A stretch of DNA of 64,000 nt from Croceibacterium_B sp035470785 (GCA_035470785.1 DATIQN010000064.1:72066-136065), one strand, 5' to 3'; shown: positions 1 through 8,913, counted from the stretch's first letter. Notes: generated by a model from the letters alone, not told the origin. Translations and numbers: made by a program.

Positions 1-1
1 C

Positions 2-277
2 GCCCAGCGTCTCGGCCTCGCGCTCGCCGAGATCGAGGAACAGCTTGCCACACTGCCCGAAGGGCGCACTCCGAACGTGCGCGACTGGCAGAAGATCAGC
101 CACTCGATGCGCGCGGCGATCGACGAGAAGATCAAGCTGCTCACGCGCACCCGCGCCAAGCTCGACGAATGCATCGGCTGCGGCTGCCTGTCCCTGCACA
201 AGTGCCAGCTCTACAACCGCGACGACAAGATGGGCGCCGCCGGCGCCACCGGTCCGCGGCTGGTGCTCGATTCCTAA
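2..277 (+). CDS. soxR: Redox-sensitive transcriptional activator SoxR, C-terminal part
   Basis: C-terminal fragment of a MerR-family regulator; the start and the DNA-binding domain lie before the window. The visible part has the end of the dimerisation helix and the cysteine cluster CIGCGCLSLHKC, the C-x2-C-x-C-x5-C pattern that holds the [2Fe-2S] sensor of SoxR. The next residues, QLYNRDDK, also match the family tail. SoxR responds to redox-cycling compounds by oxidation of the cluster and activates target promoters. In alphaproteobacteria the targets are usually efflux and redox genes rather than soxS; that is family knowledge. Its stop codon interlocks with that of the convergent metallo-beta-lactamase/rhodanese gene. 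Identification is firm; the protein is incomplete only because of the window edge. Confidence 0.93.
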   Translation, partial: AQRLGLALAEIEEQLATLPEGRTPNVRDWQKISHSMRAAIDEKIKLLTRTRAKLDECIGCGCLSLHKCQLYNRDDKMGAAGATGPRLVLDS

Positions 278-1308
278 CTGACTTCGACAGGGTTGCCCTG
301 TTGGCGCCACGCGGCCATGCCGCCGTCGAGCGCGGTGACGCGCGCGAAGCCGAGTTCCCTCAACGTTGCCGCGGCGAGGGTCGAGATCTTGCCGAATTCG
401 CATACCGTGAGAATCTCGACGCTTGGATCGGGGAAGGCTTCGTTCACGCGCAGCTCGAGCTGGCCGCGCGGCACATGGACCGCATTGGGAACGTGCCCGG
501 CGGCGTAGGCATCGCTTTCGCGCACGTCGAGAATGACGAAATCGTTGGTCCGCGCGGCGATCCGCCGGCTCAACTCGTCCATCCCCATGAACGGCACTTT
601 CCGGCCTGCCTCGGCGAGGACCTGGCTCACCGTCTTGCCGCCCGACATGTTGGTCCGCAGCGCTTCGGTCAGGTGTGTCGGGGCCGACAGGTTGAGGCTG
701 TTCATCAGCGCGACGAACTCGGCCCGTTCGCTCTTGGCGAGGCGCGGGTTGTTCGCGCGTTCGGCACCGATGGTCGACTGGCCTAGGTCCTTGTAGTCGT
801 GTGCCGGGAACACCAGAGTTTCGTCTGGCAGCGCGAGCAGCTTTCCGAACAGGCTCTCGTAGAGTTGTTCGGCGTCGCCGCTGGGCAGGTCGCTGCGCCC
901 GGTGCCGCCGATCAGCAGCGTGTCACCGGTGAACACCCGATCCTCGACATGGATGGCCATCGAATCGCGCGTGTGCCCGGGCGTGTGCAGGATCCGCATC
1001 CTGAGGTTGCCGAGCGGCAGCGTGTGCCCGTCATCGACGTGCAGGGTGACATACGGAGCCGGCGAATGCCGGTGCATCGCTATTGGTGCGCCGAGCTCGC
1101 GATGTAGCTCTTGTGCGCCCGAGAAATGGTCGGCGTGTGTGTGGGTATCGACAATATAGCGGACGCGAAGTCCGCGTCTGTTCACTTCGCCGAGGTAGCG
1201 ATCGACCAGCCCGAGTGCCGGGTCGATGATCGCCGCGGCGCAGGTGTCCTCGCAGCCCACGAGGTAGGACTTGCAGCCTTCCCCATCCTTGAAGTCGGCG
1301 AAGATCAT
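274..1308 (-). CDS. Metallo-beta-lactamase fold / rhodanese fusion, probable persulfide dioxygenase
   Basis: A 344-residue protein with two domains. Residues 1-190 form a metallo-beta-lactamase fold with HTHADH at 56-61, H112 in TPGHT, D129 and H170. This is the glyoxalase II/ETHE1 set, and the short fold resembles ETHE1-type mononuclear-iron persulfide dioxygenases. Residues 245-344 form a rhodanese domain with an active-site cysteine at 303 (VCEFGKIST), so sulfurtransfer is possible. Such fusions are known to oxidise glutathione persulfide to sulfite and move sulfur to or from thiosulfate; the substrate here is inferred. It lies tail to tail with soxR, and the two stop codons overlap. It could be annotated simply as an MBL-fold hydrolase. 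No signal peptide is seen, so it is cytoplasmic. Confidence 0.88.
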   Translation of the reverse strand: MIFADFKDGEGCKSYLVGCEDTCAAAIIDPALGLVDRYLGEVNRRGLRVRYIVDTHTHADHFSGAQELHRELGAPIAMHRHSPAPYVTLHVDDGHTLPLGNLRMRILHTPGHTRDSMAIHVEDRVFTGDTLLIGGTGRSDLPSGDAEQLYESLFGKLLALPDETLVFPAHDYKDLGQSTIGAERANNPRLAKSERAEFVALMNSLNLSAPTHLTEALRTNMSGGKTVSQVLAEAGRKVPFMGMDELSRRIAARTNDFVILDVRESDAYAAGHVPNAVHVPRGQLELRVNEAFPDPSVEILTVCEFGKISTLAAATLRELGFARVTALDGGMAAWRQQGNPVEVS

Positions 1309-1406
1309 GGATTTCCCTCCACGCGACCCGCCGCGAGACTAACACGTCGCACTCCTCGCCAGAAGCGGCATTGCCTCGCCCTCGCTTCATCGGCACAATC
1401 GCGCAC

Positions 1407-2183
1407 ATGAGCAAGCTCAAGAAGAAGGACTACCATCAGGCGCTCGAATCGATGCAGCGAGAGCTGGTCGGGCTCTCGAACTGGGTCGAGGCGACCGGCG
1501 CGCGGGTGGTGGTGCTGCTCGAAGGCCGCGACAGCGCAGGCAAGGGTGGGGCGATCCACGCGATCCGCGAGCACATCAATCCGCGCCGTTGCCGCGTTTT
1601 CGCGCTCAACAAGCCCAACGAACGCGAGGCGGGCGAGTGGTATTTCCAGCGCTATGTCCGCCATTTGCCGACGAAGGGCGAGATCGTCCTGTTCGACCGC
1701 AGCTGGTACAACCGCGCCGGGGTCGAGCAGATCATGGGCTTTGCCACCGCGCTTGAGATCGAGGCGTTCCTCGAAGCCGCTCCACGGCTCGAAAAGCTCC
1801 TGGTCGACGACGGGATAATCCTGATCAAGTATTGGCTGACTTGCGACCAGGAAGAGCAGGAGCAGCGCTTCGAAGAACGCCGCGAAGACCCCCTCAAGGG
1901 ATGGAAACTTTCGCCGATCGATGTCGCCGCGCGGACGAAATACGACGCTTACACCGCCGCGCGAGAGGCGATGCTGCGCGCGACCCACACCGAATGGGCA
2001 CCGTGGACGCTGGTCGATTTCAACGACCAGAAGCAGGGGCGCCTAACGCTGATCCGCGACCTGCTTGACAGGATCCCGGAGTGCAAGGTGAAGGAGGCGG
2101 AGGTCAAGCTTCCGAAGCTGAAGAAGAAGCCGAGCGAGGAGCGCTTCTCGGTGATCGAGCCGTTGCCGGAATTCGACCCCTAG
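1407..2183 (+). CDS. ppk2: Polyphosphate kinase 2 (PPK2 family)
   Basis: A cytoplasmic kinase of 258 residues that transfers phosphate between polyphosphate and nucleotides, normally using polyphosphate to phosphorylate NDP or NMP. The Walker A loop GRDSAGKGG is at 40-48 and the PPK2 signature FDRSWYNRAGVE at 96-107. The length fits a single-domain class I/III enzyme. An in-frame ATG lies 36 nt upstream, but ATG 1407 (MSKLKKKDY) fits family N-termini better. The gene ends 2 nt before the GTG of the methyltransferase-like gene, so the two are probably co-transcribed. Nucleotide specificity cannot be read with confidence from the sequence. Confidence 0.93.
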   Translation: MSKLKKKDYHQALESMQRELVGLSNWVEATGARVVVLLEGRDSAGKGGAIHAIREHINPRRCRVFALNKPNEREAGEWYFQRYVRHLPTKGEIVLFDRSWYNRAGVEQIMGFATALEIEAFLEAAPRLEKLLVDDGIILIKYWLTCDQEEQEQRFEERREDPLKGWKLSPIDVAARTKYDAYTAAREAMLRATHTEWAPWTLVDFNDQKQGRLTLIRDLLDRIPECKVKEAEVKLPKLKKKPSEERFSVIEPLPEFDP

Positions 2184-2185
2184 CC

Positions 2186-2857
2186 GTGAAACCACTCGAG
2201 TTGGTCGCCACGGCGCGCGCGCCCGACGGCGAGGAGCTCCGGCTCATGCGCCGTGGCGACGACTTCATGATTGTGCTCGACCGTAACGAGCTGATGAACA
2301 GCCGGATGAGCGGATCGGAAGAGGCGCTCGCGACAATGACTTGCGAGCGGCTGACGGATCGCGCCGCGCCGCGTTTCCTGATCGGCGGCTATGGCATGGG
2401 CTTTACCCTGCGCGCCGCGCTGGGGGCGCTCGGGCCGAAGGCGAAACTGACCGTTGCCGAGCTCGTGCCTGAGATCATCGCCTGGGCGCGCGGACCGATG
2501 GCCGAGCTGACGGCCGGATGCCTGGACGATCCGCGCGTTCAAGTCGTCATCGACGACGTGGCCGAACTGATCGCGCGCGGACGCGGCGCCTACGACGCGA
2601 TCCTGCTCGATGTCGACAACGGGCCGGACGGGCTCGTGCGCGAGGGCAACGACCGACTCTACACCCGCGCGGGCCTTGCCGCTGCCAAGGCTGCGCTCAA
2701 GCCGGGCGGTGTGCTGGCGGTTTGGTCGGCGGCCAAGGACCCGGCATTCGCTCGCCGTCTCGCGAAGGCGGGGTTCGCGCTCGACGAGGTCACCGTCCGC
2801 GCGCGCAGCAACGGCAAGGGCGCCAAGCACACCATCTGGTTCGCGACGGTGCCCTAA
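2186..2857 (+). CDS. Spermidine synthase-like SAM-dependent methyltransferase
   Basis: A 223-residue Rossmann-fold protein. The AdoMet-binding loop (LIGGYGMGFTLRAAL) starts near residue 65, an acidic strand AELVPEI is at 91-97, and the DAILLDVDNGPDG segment is at 137-149, as in spermidine synthase relatives often annotated spermidine synthase or spermine/spermidine synthase-like. The protein is shorter than a true aminopropyltransferase and lacks the N-terminal beta-barrel domain, so polyamine synthesis is not assured. I chose GTG 2186, 2 nt after the ppk2 stop, because it opens directly into the conserved N-terminus and implies translational coupling. Its end lies 1 nt from that of the convergent beta-propeller gene. 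The function remains open. Confidence 0.8.
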   Translation: MKPLELVATARAPDGEELRLMRRGDDFMIVLDRNELMNSRMSGSEEALATMTCERLTDRAAPRFLIGGYGMGFTLRAALGALGPKAKLTVAELVPEIIAWARGPMAELTAGCLDDPRVQVVIDDVAELIARGRGAYDAILLDVDNGPDGLVREGNDRLYTRAGLAAAKAALKPGGVLAVWSAAKDPAFARRLAKAGFALDEVTVRARSNGKGAKHTIWFATVP

Positions 2858-2858
2858 A

Positions 2859-3884
2859 TCAGGAGCGCGCCGCCGGCGTCATCACCAGCACATGGAAACT
2901 GCCGGGGACGAGCGGCGGGCGCTTGCCCGGCTCGCCCTGGCCGAAGCGCGCGGCCGGCAGGAATATGCGTCCTGTGGCGGGATCGATCGCAGCAGTGCGC
3001 GCGCTCACTTCGCTCGGCGTCTGCGACACCACCGCATCGTTCGCCCCTTTGTCGAGCTGAACTATGCTCAGCGTGCCACTCCTGCCGCAAGGGATGATGA
3101 AGCGCTGGCGTTTCGCGTCCCACAGGGCGGTGTCGGGTCCGGCTCCGATGTCGACAAGACGGATGAGCTTGCGGGTCTTCGTGTCGACCAGCGCGGCCTT
3201 GCCGTTGCCACAGGCGCTGAGCGCGAGGTGGCGCTCGGAGGCGTAGGCGAAACCGGTCGGACCGGTGCAACCGGTCAGAGGGATCGCTTCGTCGGCCTTG
3301 CCCGTGGCGAGGTCGGCCAGCTCGATTTCGCTTTGGTCCTCGTTGTTTGCCGCGAGCTCGGTCGGGCTGACCAGCACCGCGAATTCGAGGCCCGGCTTGA
3401 GAGCGATGCGGCCCGTCTCGGCAGCGGACTTGAGATCGATCACCGAAACCGTGCCGTCGCGCGCGTTCATCGCATAGGCGTGCAAACCGTCGGGCGTGAC
3501 TACCGCTGCATCGGGGTTGGCGCCGACCGGGATGCGAGCCAGTTCCTTGCCGCTGACCCGATCCAGGATCCGCACCGAATTATCGCCCCCGCTGGTAACC
3601 AGAATGTGCCCAGTTCCGGGAATCGGTAGGGCGCTGTGCGCGCGAACGAAAGTGCCGATCGCTTTCGTGCTGCCCGCGGCCGGGTCGACCACCAGCACGT
3701 CGGTGCCGTGGGCGACGAGCACCAGATGGCTGGCCGGATCCCAACTGGTGACGTCCCAGAACCCGTCCGGTCCCGGTATCGAGGCTGTTTGAGTGTAGGC
3801 GGGTCCCTCGGCCGCCGAGGCCGGAGCGGCGATGGCAAGCGCAGCGCCCGTCATGGCGAACGCGAAAGTCCAGGCAGACGCCAC
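2859..3884 (-). CDS. Exported YncE-like beta-propeller protein
   Basis: A 341-residue protein with an N-terminal signal peptide (hydrophobic core FAMTGAALAIAAP, likely cleavage after ASA near residue 25). It then carries YVTN/NHL-type propeller repeats such as DGTVSVIDLKS, NSVRILDRVSGKELARI and GTLSIVQLDKG. These folds act as periplasmic binding scaffolds; no catalytic residues are recognisable. GTG 3884 is preferred because AGGGA lies 6 nt upstream and the signal peptide begins there. A longer reading frame starting near 3971 would run into the smc coding region and lacks signal-peptide character at its N-terminus. A perfect hairpin separates it from smc. The ligand is unknown. Confidence 0.83.
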   Translation of the reverse strand: MASAWTFAFAMTGAALAIAAPASAAEGPAYTQTASIPGPDGFWDVTSWDPASHLVLVAHGTDVLVVDPAAGSTKAIGTFVRAHSALPIPGTGHILVTSGGDNSVRILDRVSGKELARIPVGANPDAAVVTPDGLHAYAMNARDGTVSVIDLKSAAETGRIALKPGLEFAVLVSPTELAANNEDQSEIELADLATGKADEAIPLTGCTGPTGFAYASERHLALSACGNGKAALVDTKTRKLIRLVDIGAGPDTALWDAKRQRFIIPCGRSGTLSIVQLDKGANDAVVSQTPSEVSARTAAIDPATGRIFLPAARFGQGEPGKRPPLVPGSFHVLVMTPAARS

Positions 3885-3906
3885 GAGCGATCCCTTTCCC
3901 TTATCC

Positions 3907-3927
3907 CCTCGGGGTTTAGCCCCGAGG
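3907..3927 (-). terminator. Perfect 8-bp hairpin directly after the smc stop
   Basis: CCTCGGGG (3907-3914), loop TTTAG, CCCCGAGG (3920-3927). The stem abuts the smc TAA and ends 22 nt before the GTG of the propeller gene. No T-run follows on the minus strand, so it may be a weak terminator, an attenuator or an mRNA 3'-end stabiliser rather than a classical intrinsic terminator. Confidence 0.55.
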
Positions 3928-6900
3928 TTACTCCGCCGCCAGCAACTCCTCCGCGCCGCCGAGGTCGACACTGACCAGCCGCGAGACGCCCTTCTCGACC
4001 ATCGTCACGCCGAACAGGCGGTGCATGCGGCTCATCGTCACGGCGTTATGGGTGACGATCAGGTAGCGGGTGTCGGTTTCGGCGACCATCGCGTCGAGCA
4101 AGTCGCAGAAGCGGTCGATGTTCGCGTCGTCGAGCGGGGCATCGACTTCGTCGAGCACGCAGATCGGCGCGGGATTGGTGAGAAACAGGGCAAAGATCAA
4201 CGCGATCGCAGTCAGCGCCTGTTCGCCGCCGGAGAGCAGCGTAAGTGACTGCAGCCGCTTGCCGGGGGGCTGGGCGAAGATCTCGAGGCCGGCTTCGAGC
4301 GGATCGTCGGAATCGACCAGCGCAAGGTGGGCCTGGCCGCCTTCGAACAGCCGGGTGAACAGTCGCCGGAAGTGCTGGTCGACTTGCTCGAACGCCGCGC
4401 GCAGGCGCTCGCGCCCTTCGCGGTTGAGGCTGCCGATCGAGCCGCGCAGGCGGTTGACCGCTTCCGCCAGCTCGGCCTGCTCGGCGACGCTCGAGCCGTG
4501 TTCTTCCTCAAGCTTGGCGAGCTCGTCCGCGGCGATCAGGTTGACCGGGCCGATGCGCTCGCGGCTGGCGAGCAGGCGGTCCATTTCTTCGCTCTCCGTC
4601 CCGGAGTCCTGCACTTTCGCATCGTCGAATGCGAAACGCTCGCCGAGCAGGGGAGGGGGGCACTGGAAGCGCTCGCCCGAGATGCGCGCGGTCTCCTCGC
4701 GGCGCTGCTCCTCGTTCTCGGCGCGCGCGGCGGCGGCGGCGCGATGCTCGCGGGCGGTGGCTAGGGCTTCAGCGGCTTCGGCCAGCGCAGCCTCGGCCGA
4801 TTTCATTTCGCCGGCGATTGCGTTCACCGCTGCTTCCGCCACGGCCAGTTCCTGGCCGAGCCGCGCGCGGGTGACATCGCCTTGCTCGATTTCGCGCATC
4901 AGCCCCTCGGGCTTGGCCGCGGTGACGGCGCGGTCCTGGGCGATTTCCTCGAACCGGCGATCCATGTCGGCGAGGCGGCGGGCAGCGTCGCCGGCGCGCA
5001 TTTCCCAGCCGCGCATGTCCGCCCGCTGGGCCGAGGCGCGCTCGCGTGCCACTGCCAGCGCCTGGTCGTGCGCGGCCAGCTCGGCGAGTGCGGCCTGGAG
5101 CGCGGTGCGTGCCGCTTCGTGGCGCGCTTGTGCGGCGTTGAGAGTGGCTCGGCCGCTCTCGGGATCGGGCAGCGCGGCGCGCTTGTCCTCGGCGGCCTTG
5201 ATCTCGGCTTCGGCCTGGGCACGCTGTTCGGCCAGGTCCTTCGCAGCGGCGTCGAGCTGCTCGATCCGCGACGCCAGCCGCTCACGCGCAGCCTCGGCCT
5301 GGTCGGCCGCGCGCAGGGCTTGGCGCTCGGCCTCGGAGGCTTGCGCTACTTCGCGTTCGGCGGCCACCAGTTCGCGTTGTATTGTCGACAACGCTTCCTG
5401 CGCCGAGGAATGCGCCGCGTCGGCCGCCATCGAGGCTTCGCGCAATGCAGGCAGTTCTCTTTCGAGGTCGGCGAAACGGTTCTCAGCTTCGAGCCGGGCT
5501 GCCTCGGTTGCGCCTTCGCCGCGAGCGATGAAACCGTCCCACCGGCGCAGTGCTCCCGTCAGCGTGACCAGCCATTCGCCCGGCTTGAGCGCGCGGCCGT
5601 CGTCGGCTTCGGCGACGTGGACCAGCGCCAGCCGTGCGGCAAGCTCGGGCGGGCAATGCGGGACATGATCGGCGAGGCTGTCGGCGACCTTCGCTGGAGC
5701 ATCCGAACCCGTCCAGAAACGACCTTCGCTCCCCTGCTCGGGCCGGCCGAGCGGCGCCTTGGCGTCGCGCCCCAGGACTGCTGCCAATGCGCGCTCGTAA
5801 CCCTTCTCGGCACCCACCTTGTCGAGCGCGGCGGGCAGACCATGGCGGTTTGCTGCTTGCTTTGCGCGGGCCTCGCGGTCGCGGGCGAGGGCGCTGTACT
5901 CGCGTTCGACACCGGCCAGCGCGGCGCGCGCGGCGGACAGGGCGCTTGCCGCCTCCTCGCGCCTTTCGGCGAGCGTTTCCTTGCGCGCCTGCATCGATTC
6001 GAGATCGGCGCGCTTGCGGGTCAGCAAGGTGCCGGCATCTGCCGCAGCGGCTTTCGCCTGCGCCAACACCGCTTCAGGATCGTCCTGTTGCGTCAGGGCG
6101 GCGCGGGCCTCATCCTGCCGCCGCATTTCGCCGGCGCTGCGCTCGAGCCGCGAGCGTGCCTGCGTCAATTCGGCTTCGGCGACGCGCCATTCGGCCTCGA
6201 CCCCGGCGTGGTCGGCGGTCGCCTTGGCCAGCGCCAGTTCGGCCGCACGCCCGGCGCGCTCGACATCTTCGGTTCGAGCCGCGATCTCCGGCCGGCGCGC
6301 TTCCTGGGCGGCAAGCGCTCGTTCGCCCGCTTCGAGCTCGGCCTGCAGCCGCTTGAGCGCCTCGGACGCATCGCCGGTCAGCCGGTCGGCATCGCCGCGG
6401 TCGGCTTCGAGCTGAGCTCTCTGCCGGTCGAGGTCGGCGAGCCGCTGCTCGGCAGCTTCCAGCTGGTGCATCAGCGCGGCCATCCGGTGGCCATGGGCGC
6501 TGGCGTCATCGCGCCGGTCGGCCAGTTCGTCGCGCGCTTCGGCGAGTTTCTCGGCGAGCGCAGCCTGAGTCTTTTGCGCCGCATCGGCCGCTTGCTTGGC
6601 CGCGTCGACCCGCGCCTCAGCGGTTCTCGCCTGCTCGCGTGCGGCATCGGCTGCCGCGGCGGCATCGCGCCAGCGGGCAAACAGCAGCCGCGCCTCGGCG
6701 ACGCGGATCTGGTCGCTGAGCGCCTTGTAGCGTTCGGCCTGCTTGGCCTGCCGCCGCAGCGAGGCGATCTGTGCGTCGAGCCCGGCCATCAGGTCCTCGA
6801 GCCGGGCGAGGTTGGCTTCGGTCTGCTTGAGCTTGCCCTCGGCGTCGCGCCGGCGGACATGCAGGCCCGCAATTCCGGCCGCTTCCTCGAGCATCATCCG

Positions 6901-7353
6901 CCGCTCGGCCGGCTTGGCGGCGATCACCGCGGCGATCTTGCCCTGGCTGACCAACGCGGGGCTGTGCGCGCCGGTCGCGGCGTCGGCAAACACCAGCGCC
7001 ACGTCTTTGGCGCGCACGTCGCGGCCGTTGACGCGGTAGGCGCTGCCAGCGCCGCGCTCGATCCGGCGGGTAACTTCGAGCTCTTCGCCCGAGCTGTCGG
7101 CGGCGTGCAGGACGACCTCGGCAAAATCGCGCGGCGGGCGTTGCGCGGTGCCGGCGAAGATTACGTCGTCCATCCCGCCCGAGCGCAGCGACTTGGGCGA
7201 GTTCTCGCCCATCACCCAGCGGATGGCTTCGAGAAGGTTGGACTTGCCGCAGCCGTTGGGGCCGACGACGCCGGTCAGCCCCGGCTCGATGCGCAGTTCA
7301 GCCGGCTCGACGAAGCTCTTGAAGCCCGACAGGCGGAGCTTGCGAAAGAGCAT
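3928..7353 (-). CDS. smc: Chromosome segregation ATPase SMC
   Basis: A 1141-residue SMC protein that organises and segregates the chromosome as an ATP-driven dimer, usually with ScpA/ScpB (not in this window). The Walker A motif GPNGCGKSN is at 31-39. Long Ala/Glu/Arg-rich coiled coils occupy about 165-500 and 640-940, with the hinge between them. The ABC signature SGGEQ is at 1041-1045 and Walker B ICVLDEVDAP follows near 1065. Length and order of motifs are typical for alphaproteobacteria. It lies downstream of two Dsb-like genes and the dciA-like gene on the same strand, a common alphaproteobacterial arrangement. The 24-nt gap to the Dsb-like lipoprotein gene suggests an operon. Confidence 0.98.
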   Translation of the reverse strand: MLFRKLRLSGFKSFVEPAELRIEPGLTGVVGPNGCGKSNLLEAIRWVMGENSPKSLRSGGMDDVIFAGTAQRPPRDFAEVVLHAADSSGEELEVTRRIERGAGSAYRVNGRDVRAKDVALVFADAATGAHSPALVSQGKIAAVIAAKPAERRMMLEEAAGIAGLHVRRRDAEGKLKQTEANLARLEDLMAGLDAQIASLRRQAKQAERYKALSDQIRVAEARLLFARWRDAAAAADAAREQARTAEARVDAAKQAADAAQKTQAALAEKLAEARDELADRRDDASAHGHRMAALMHQLEAAEQRLADLDRQRAQLEADRGDADRLTGDASEALKRLQAELEAGERALAAQEARRPEIAARTEDVERAGRAAELALAKATADHAGVEAEWRVAEAELTQARSRLERSAGEMRRQDEARAALTQQDDPEAVLAQAKAAAADAGTLLTRKRADLESMQARKETLAERREEAASALSAARAALAGVEREYSALARDREARAKQAANRHGLPAALDKVGAEKGYERALAAVLGRDAKAPLGRPEQGSEGRFWTGSDAPAKVADSLADHVPHCPPELAARLALVHVAEADDGRALKPGEWLVTLTGALRRWDGFIARGEGATEAARLEAENRFADLERELPALREASMAADAAHSSAQEALSTIQRELVAAEREVAQASEAERQALRAADQAEAARERLASRIEQLDAAAKDLAEQRAQAEAEIKAAEDKRAALPDPESGRATLNAAQARHEAARTALQAALAELAAHDQALAVARERASAQRADMRGWEMRAGDAARRLADMDRRFEEIAQDRAVTAAKPEGLMREIEQGDVTRARLGQELAVAEAAVNAIAGEMKSAEAALAEAAEALATAREHRAAAAARAENEEQRREETARISGERFQCPPPLLGERFAFDDAKVQDSGTESEEMDRLLASRERIGPVNLIAADELAKLEEEHGSSVAEQAELAEAVNRLRGSIGSLNREGRERLRAAFEQVDQHFRRLFTRLFEGGQAHLALVDSDDPLEAGLEIFAQPPGKRLQSLTLLSGGEQALTAIALIFALFLTNPAPICVLDEVDAPLDDANIDRFCDLLDAMVAETDTRYLIVTHNAVTMSRMHRLFGVTMVEKGVSRLVSVDLGGAEELLAAE

Positions 7354-7377
7354 TGTCTGTCGCCCCCTCCCTTCGCC

Positions 7378-8136
7378 TTACCTCGCGCCGGCGTTCTGCA
7401 GCACCGGCTCGAGCTGGTCCCATTCGTAGACGTCCTTGAGGGTGCCGCCGTTGAGCTCGAGCGTCGGCGTCGAGTTTATCCCGGCGTCGCTCCACTTCTG
7501 GCCCTCGTTGGCGACCTTTTCGGCCGCTGAGGTGTCGGCGAGGCACGAATGCGCCTGGTCTTTCGACAGCCCGCGCGCGGCGAACCAGTCAGTCAGGCCG
7601 AAAGCGTCAGCGAGCGCCGCGAAGCGTTGGTTCGGCGGCAGCTTCGACGCGGCTTCCGCCTGCGAGTTGCCTTGCTCGGCGCGAGTCATCATCGCTTCCT
7701 GGCCGGCGTAGATCTGCTCGACCAGCGGGAAGAACGCTGCCTTGTCGGCGCAGCGAACCATCACCGTCAGCGGCACGTCGATGATGCCGTGGATGGGGAA
7801 GCTGCGGAACTCGTAACTGACCCGGCCGCTGTTCACGTACTTGTCGACCAGCGTCTTCATCCCGTCGTTGGCCAGCTTGGCGCAGTGCGGGCACGACAGC
7901 GAGCCGTATTCGACCAGCTTGAGCGGGGCGTTGGGGTTGCCCATGCGCATGCCGCCCCCGTCGGTCGCCGAGACGACGTCGGACCACATCTGCCCGGCCG
8001 GCGCGGAAACCTGGCCCACCGCCTTGCCGGTGGGCGCGACGCCGGGCGCGGTGTCCTCCTTCGAGCCGCACGCGGACAGCGCGAGCGCGAACGGGGCGGC
8101 AATCGTGGCAAGGGCGAGGGAGCGAAGCACGGTCAT
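7378..8136 (-). CDS. DsbA-family thioredoxin-fold lipoprotein
   Basis: A 252-residue envelope protein. The N-terminus is a lipoprotein signal with lipobox LSAC and lipidated Cys at 23. The active site CPHC is at 82-85 (GSLSCPHC), followed by a DsbA-type helical insertion and a cis-Pro loop INSTPTLELNG near the C-terminus. It is related to the next upstream gene, which also has CPHC. CPHC is the DsbA redox motif, so it probably catalyses thiol oxidation or isomerisation in the periplasm while anchored to a membrane. It lies 24 nt upstream of smc. Sphingomonads commonly have such a pair here; substrates are not known from the sequence. Confidence 0.9.
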   Translation of the reverse strand: MTVLRSLALATIAAPFALALSACGSKEDTAPGVAPTGKAVGQVSAPAGQMWSDVVSATDGGGMRMGNPNAPLKLVEYGSLSCPHCAKLANDGMKTLVDKYVNSGRVSYEFRSFPIHGIIDVPLTVMVRCADKAAFFPLVEQIYAGQEAMMTRAEQGNSQAEAASKLPPNQRFAALADAFGLTDWFAARGLSKDQAHSCLADTSAAEKVANEGQKWSDAGINSTPTLELNGGTLKDVYEWDQLEPVLQNAGAR

Positions 8137-8235
8137 GGTCGAAATTCCCGTCGAGAGGCGAAAGTGAAGGCTAGCCGAGCGCGCGCGGCGGGCAAACCGC
8201 GTTAATCGTGAGCGTGGCCCTTTTGCACAGGCTTG

Positions 8236-8913
8236 TTAGGTCGATTTCGCGGGTGCCAGAACCTTTTGCAATTCGTCCCACGAGTGAGCGTCGAGCGTCT
8301 TTCCGTTGAGGACGAAGCTCGGAGTACTGTCCACGCCGTATTTCTCGTTGTCGGCCTGTGACTGCTTGAGCAGCGCGTCGACCTTCTTGCCGTCGTTGAT
8401 GCAAGCATCGACTTGCGAGTGGGTGTAGCCGCGGGTTTCCATCATGTCGTAGAAGCCCGCGTCGCTGGCGATGGCGCGCATCCGTGCGGGCACGGTGCCC
8501 GCGTACCAGCGCTGTTGCTGCGCCTTGCTCGTCGCCTGAATCTTCGCGATCCACTTGTCCTGCTGGGCGAAGAACATGTCGTGGTTGCCGAAGAACTTTT
8601 TCGGATCGCCGCATTCGGCCAGCACCACGGCGGCGTAGTCGACCGGATCGCGGATGACGTGATGGATCTCGACCGACAGCTTGCCCGGCTGGACCAGCGC
8701 GATCTTGATCGGGCCGTCGGCTTCCTTGAAGAAATGGCCGCAGTGCGGGCAGGTGTAGCTGACGAATTCCATCAGCTTGGTCGGCGCCGCAGGATTGCCC
8801 AGCCGGTGTCCGCCCGGAACTACCACTGCGGTGGCCAACCAGTTGTGCGCCGTCGCCGCCATCGCCAGCGGTGCAGCTGCAAGCAGCGCGGCGGCAAATG
8901 CGATCTTCTTCAT
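8236..8913 (-). CDS. DsbA-family periplasmic thiol:disulfide oxidoreductase
   Basis: A 225-residue protein with an ordinary signal peptide (MKKIAFAAALLAAAPLAMA). The thioredoxin-fold active site CPHC is at 55-58 (FVSYTCPHC), and the cis-Pro loop DSTPSFVLNG is in the last third. It resembles the downstream lipoprotein gene but is about 27 residues shorter and is not lipidated, which suggests an ancestral tandem duplication. Start ATG 8913 overlaps the stop of the dciA-like gene by 4 nt, so the genes are translationally coupled. The likely role is disulfide formation in exported proteins. No DsbB partner is visible nearby. Confidence 0.92.
   Translation of the reverse strand: MKKIAFAAALLAAAPLAMAATAHNWLATAVVVPGGHRLGNPAAPTKLMEFVSYTCPHCGHFFKEADGPIKIALVQPGKLSVEIHHVIRDPVDYAAVVLAECGDPKKFFGNHDMFFAQQDKWIAKIQATSKAQQQRWYAGTVPARMRAIASDAGFYDMMETRGYTHSQVDACINDGKKVDALLKQSQADNEKYGVDSTPSFVLNGKTLDAHSWDELQKVLAPAKST

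Noticed and set aside
4882..7530. Very long open frame (about 880 codons) antisense to smc
   Set aside because: It is the complement of a high-GC coding sequence with strong third-position bias. It has no family motifs, and smc is certain.
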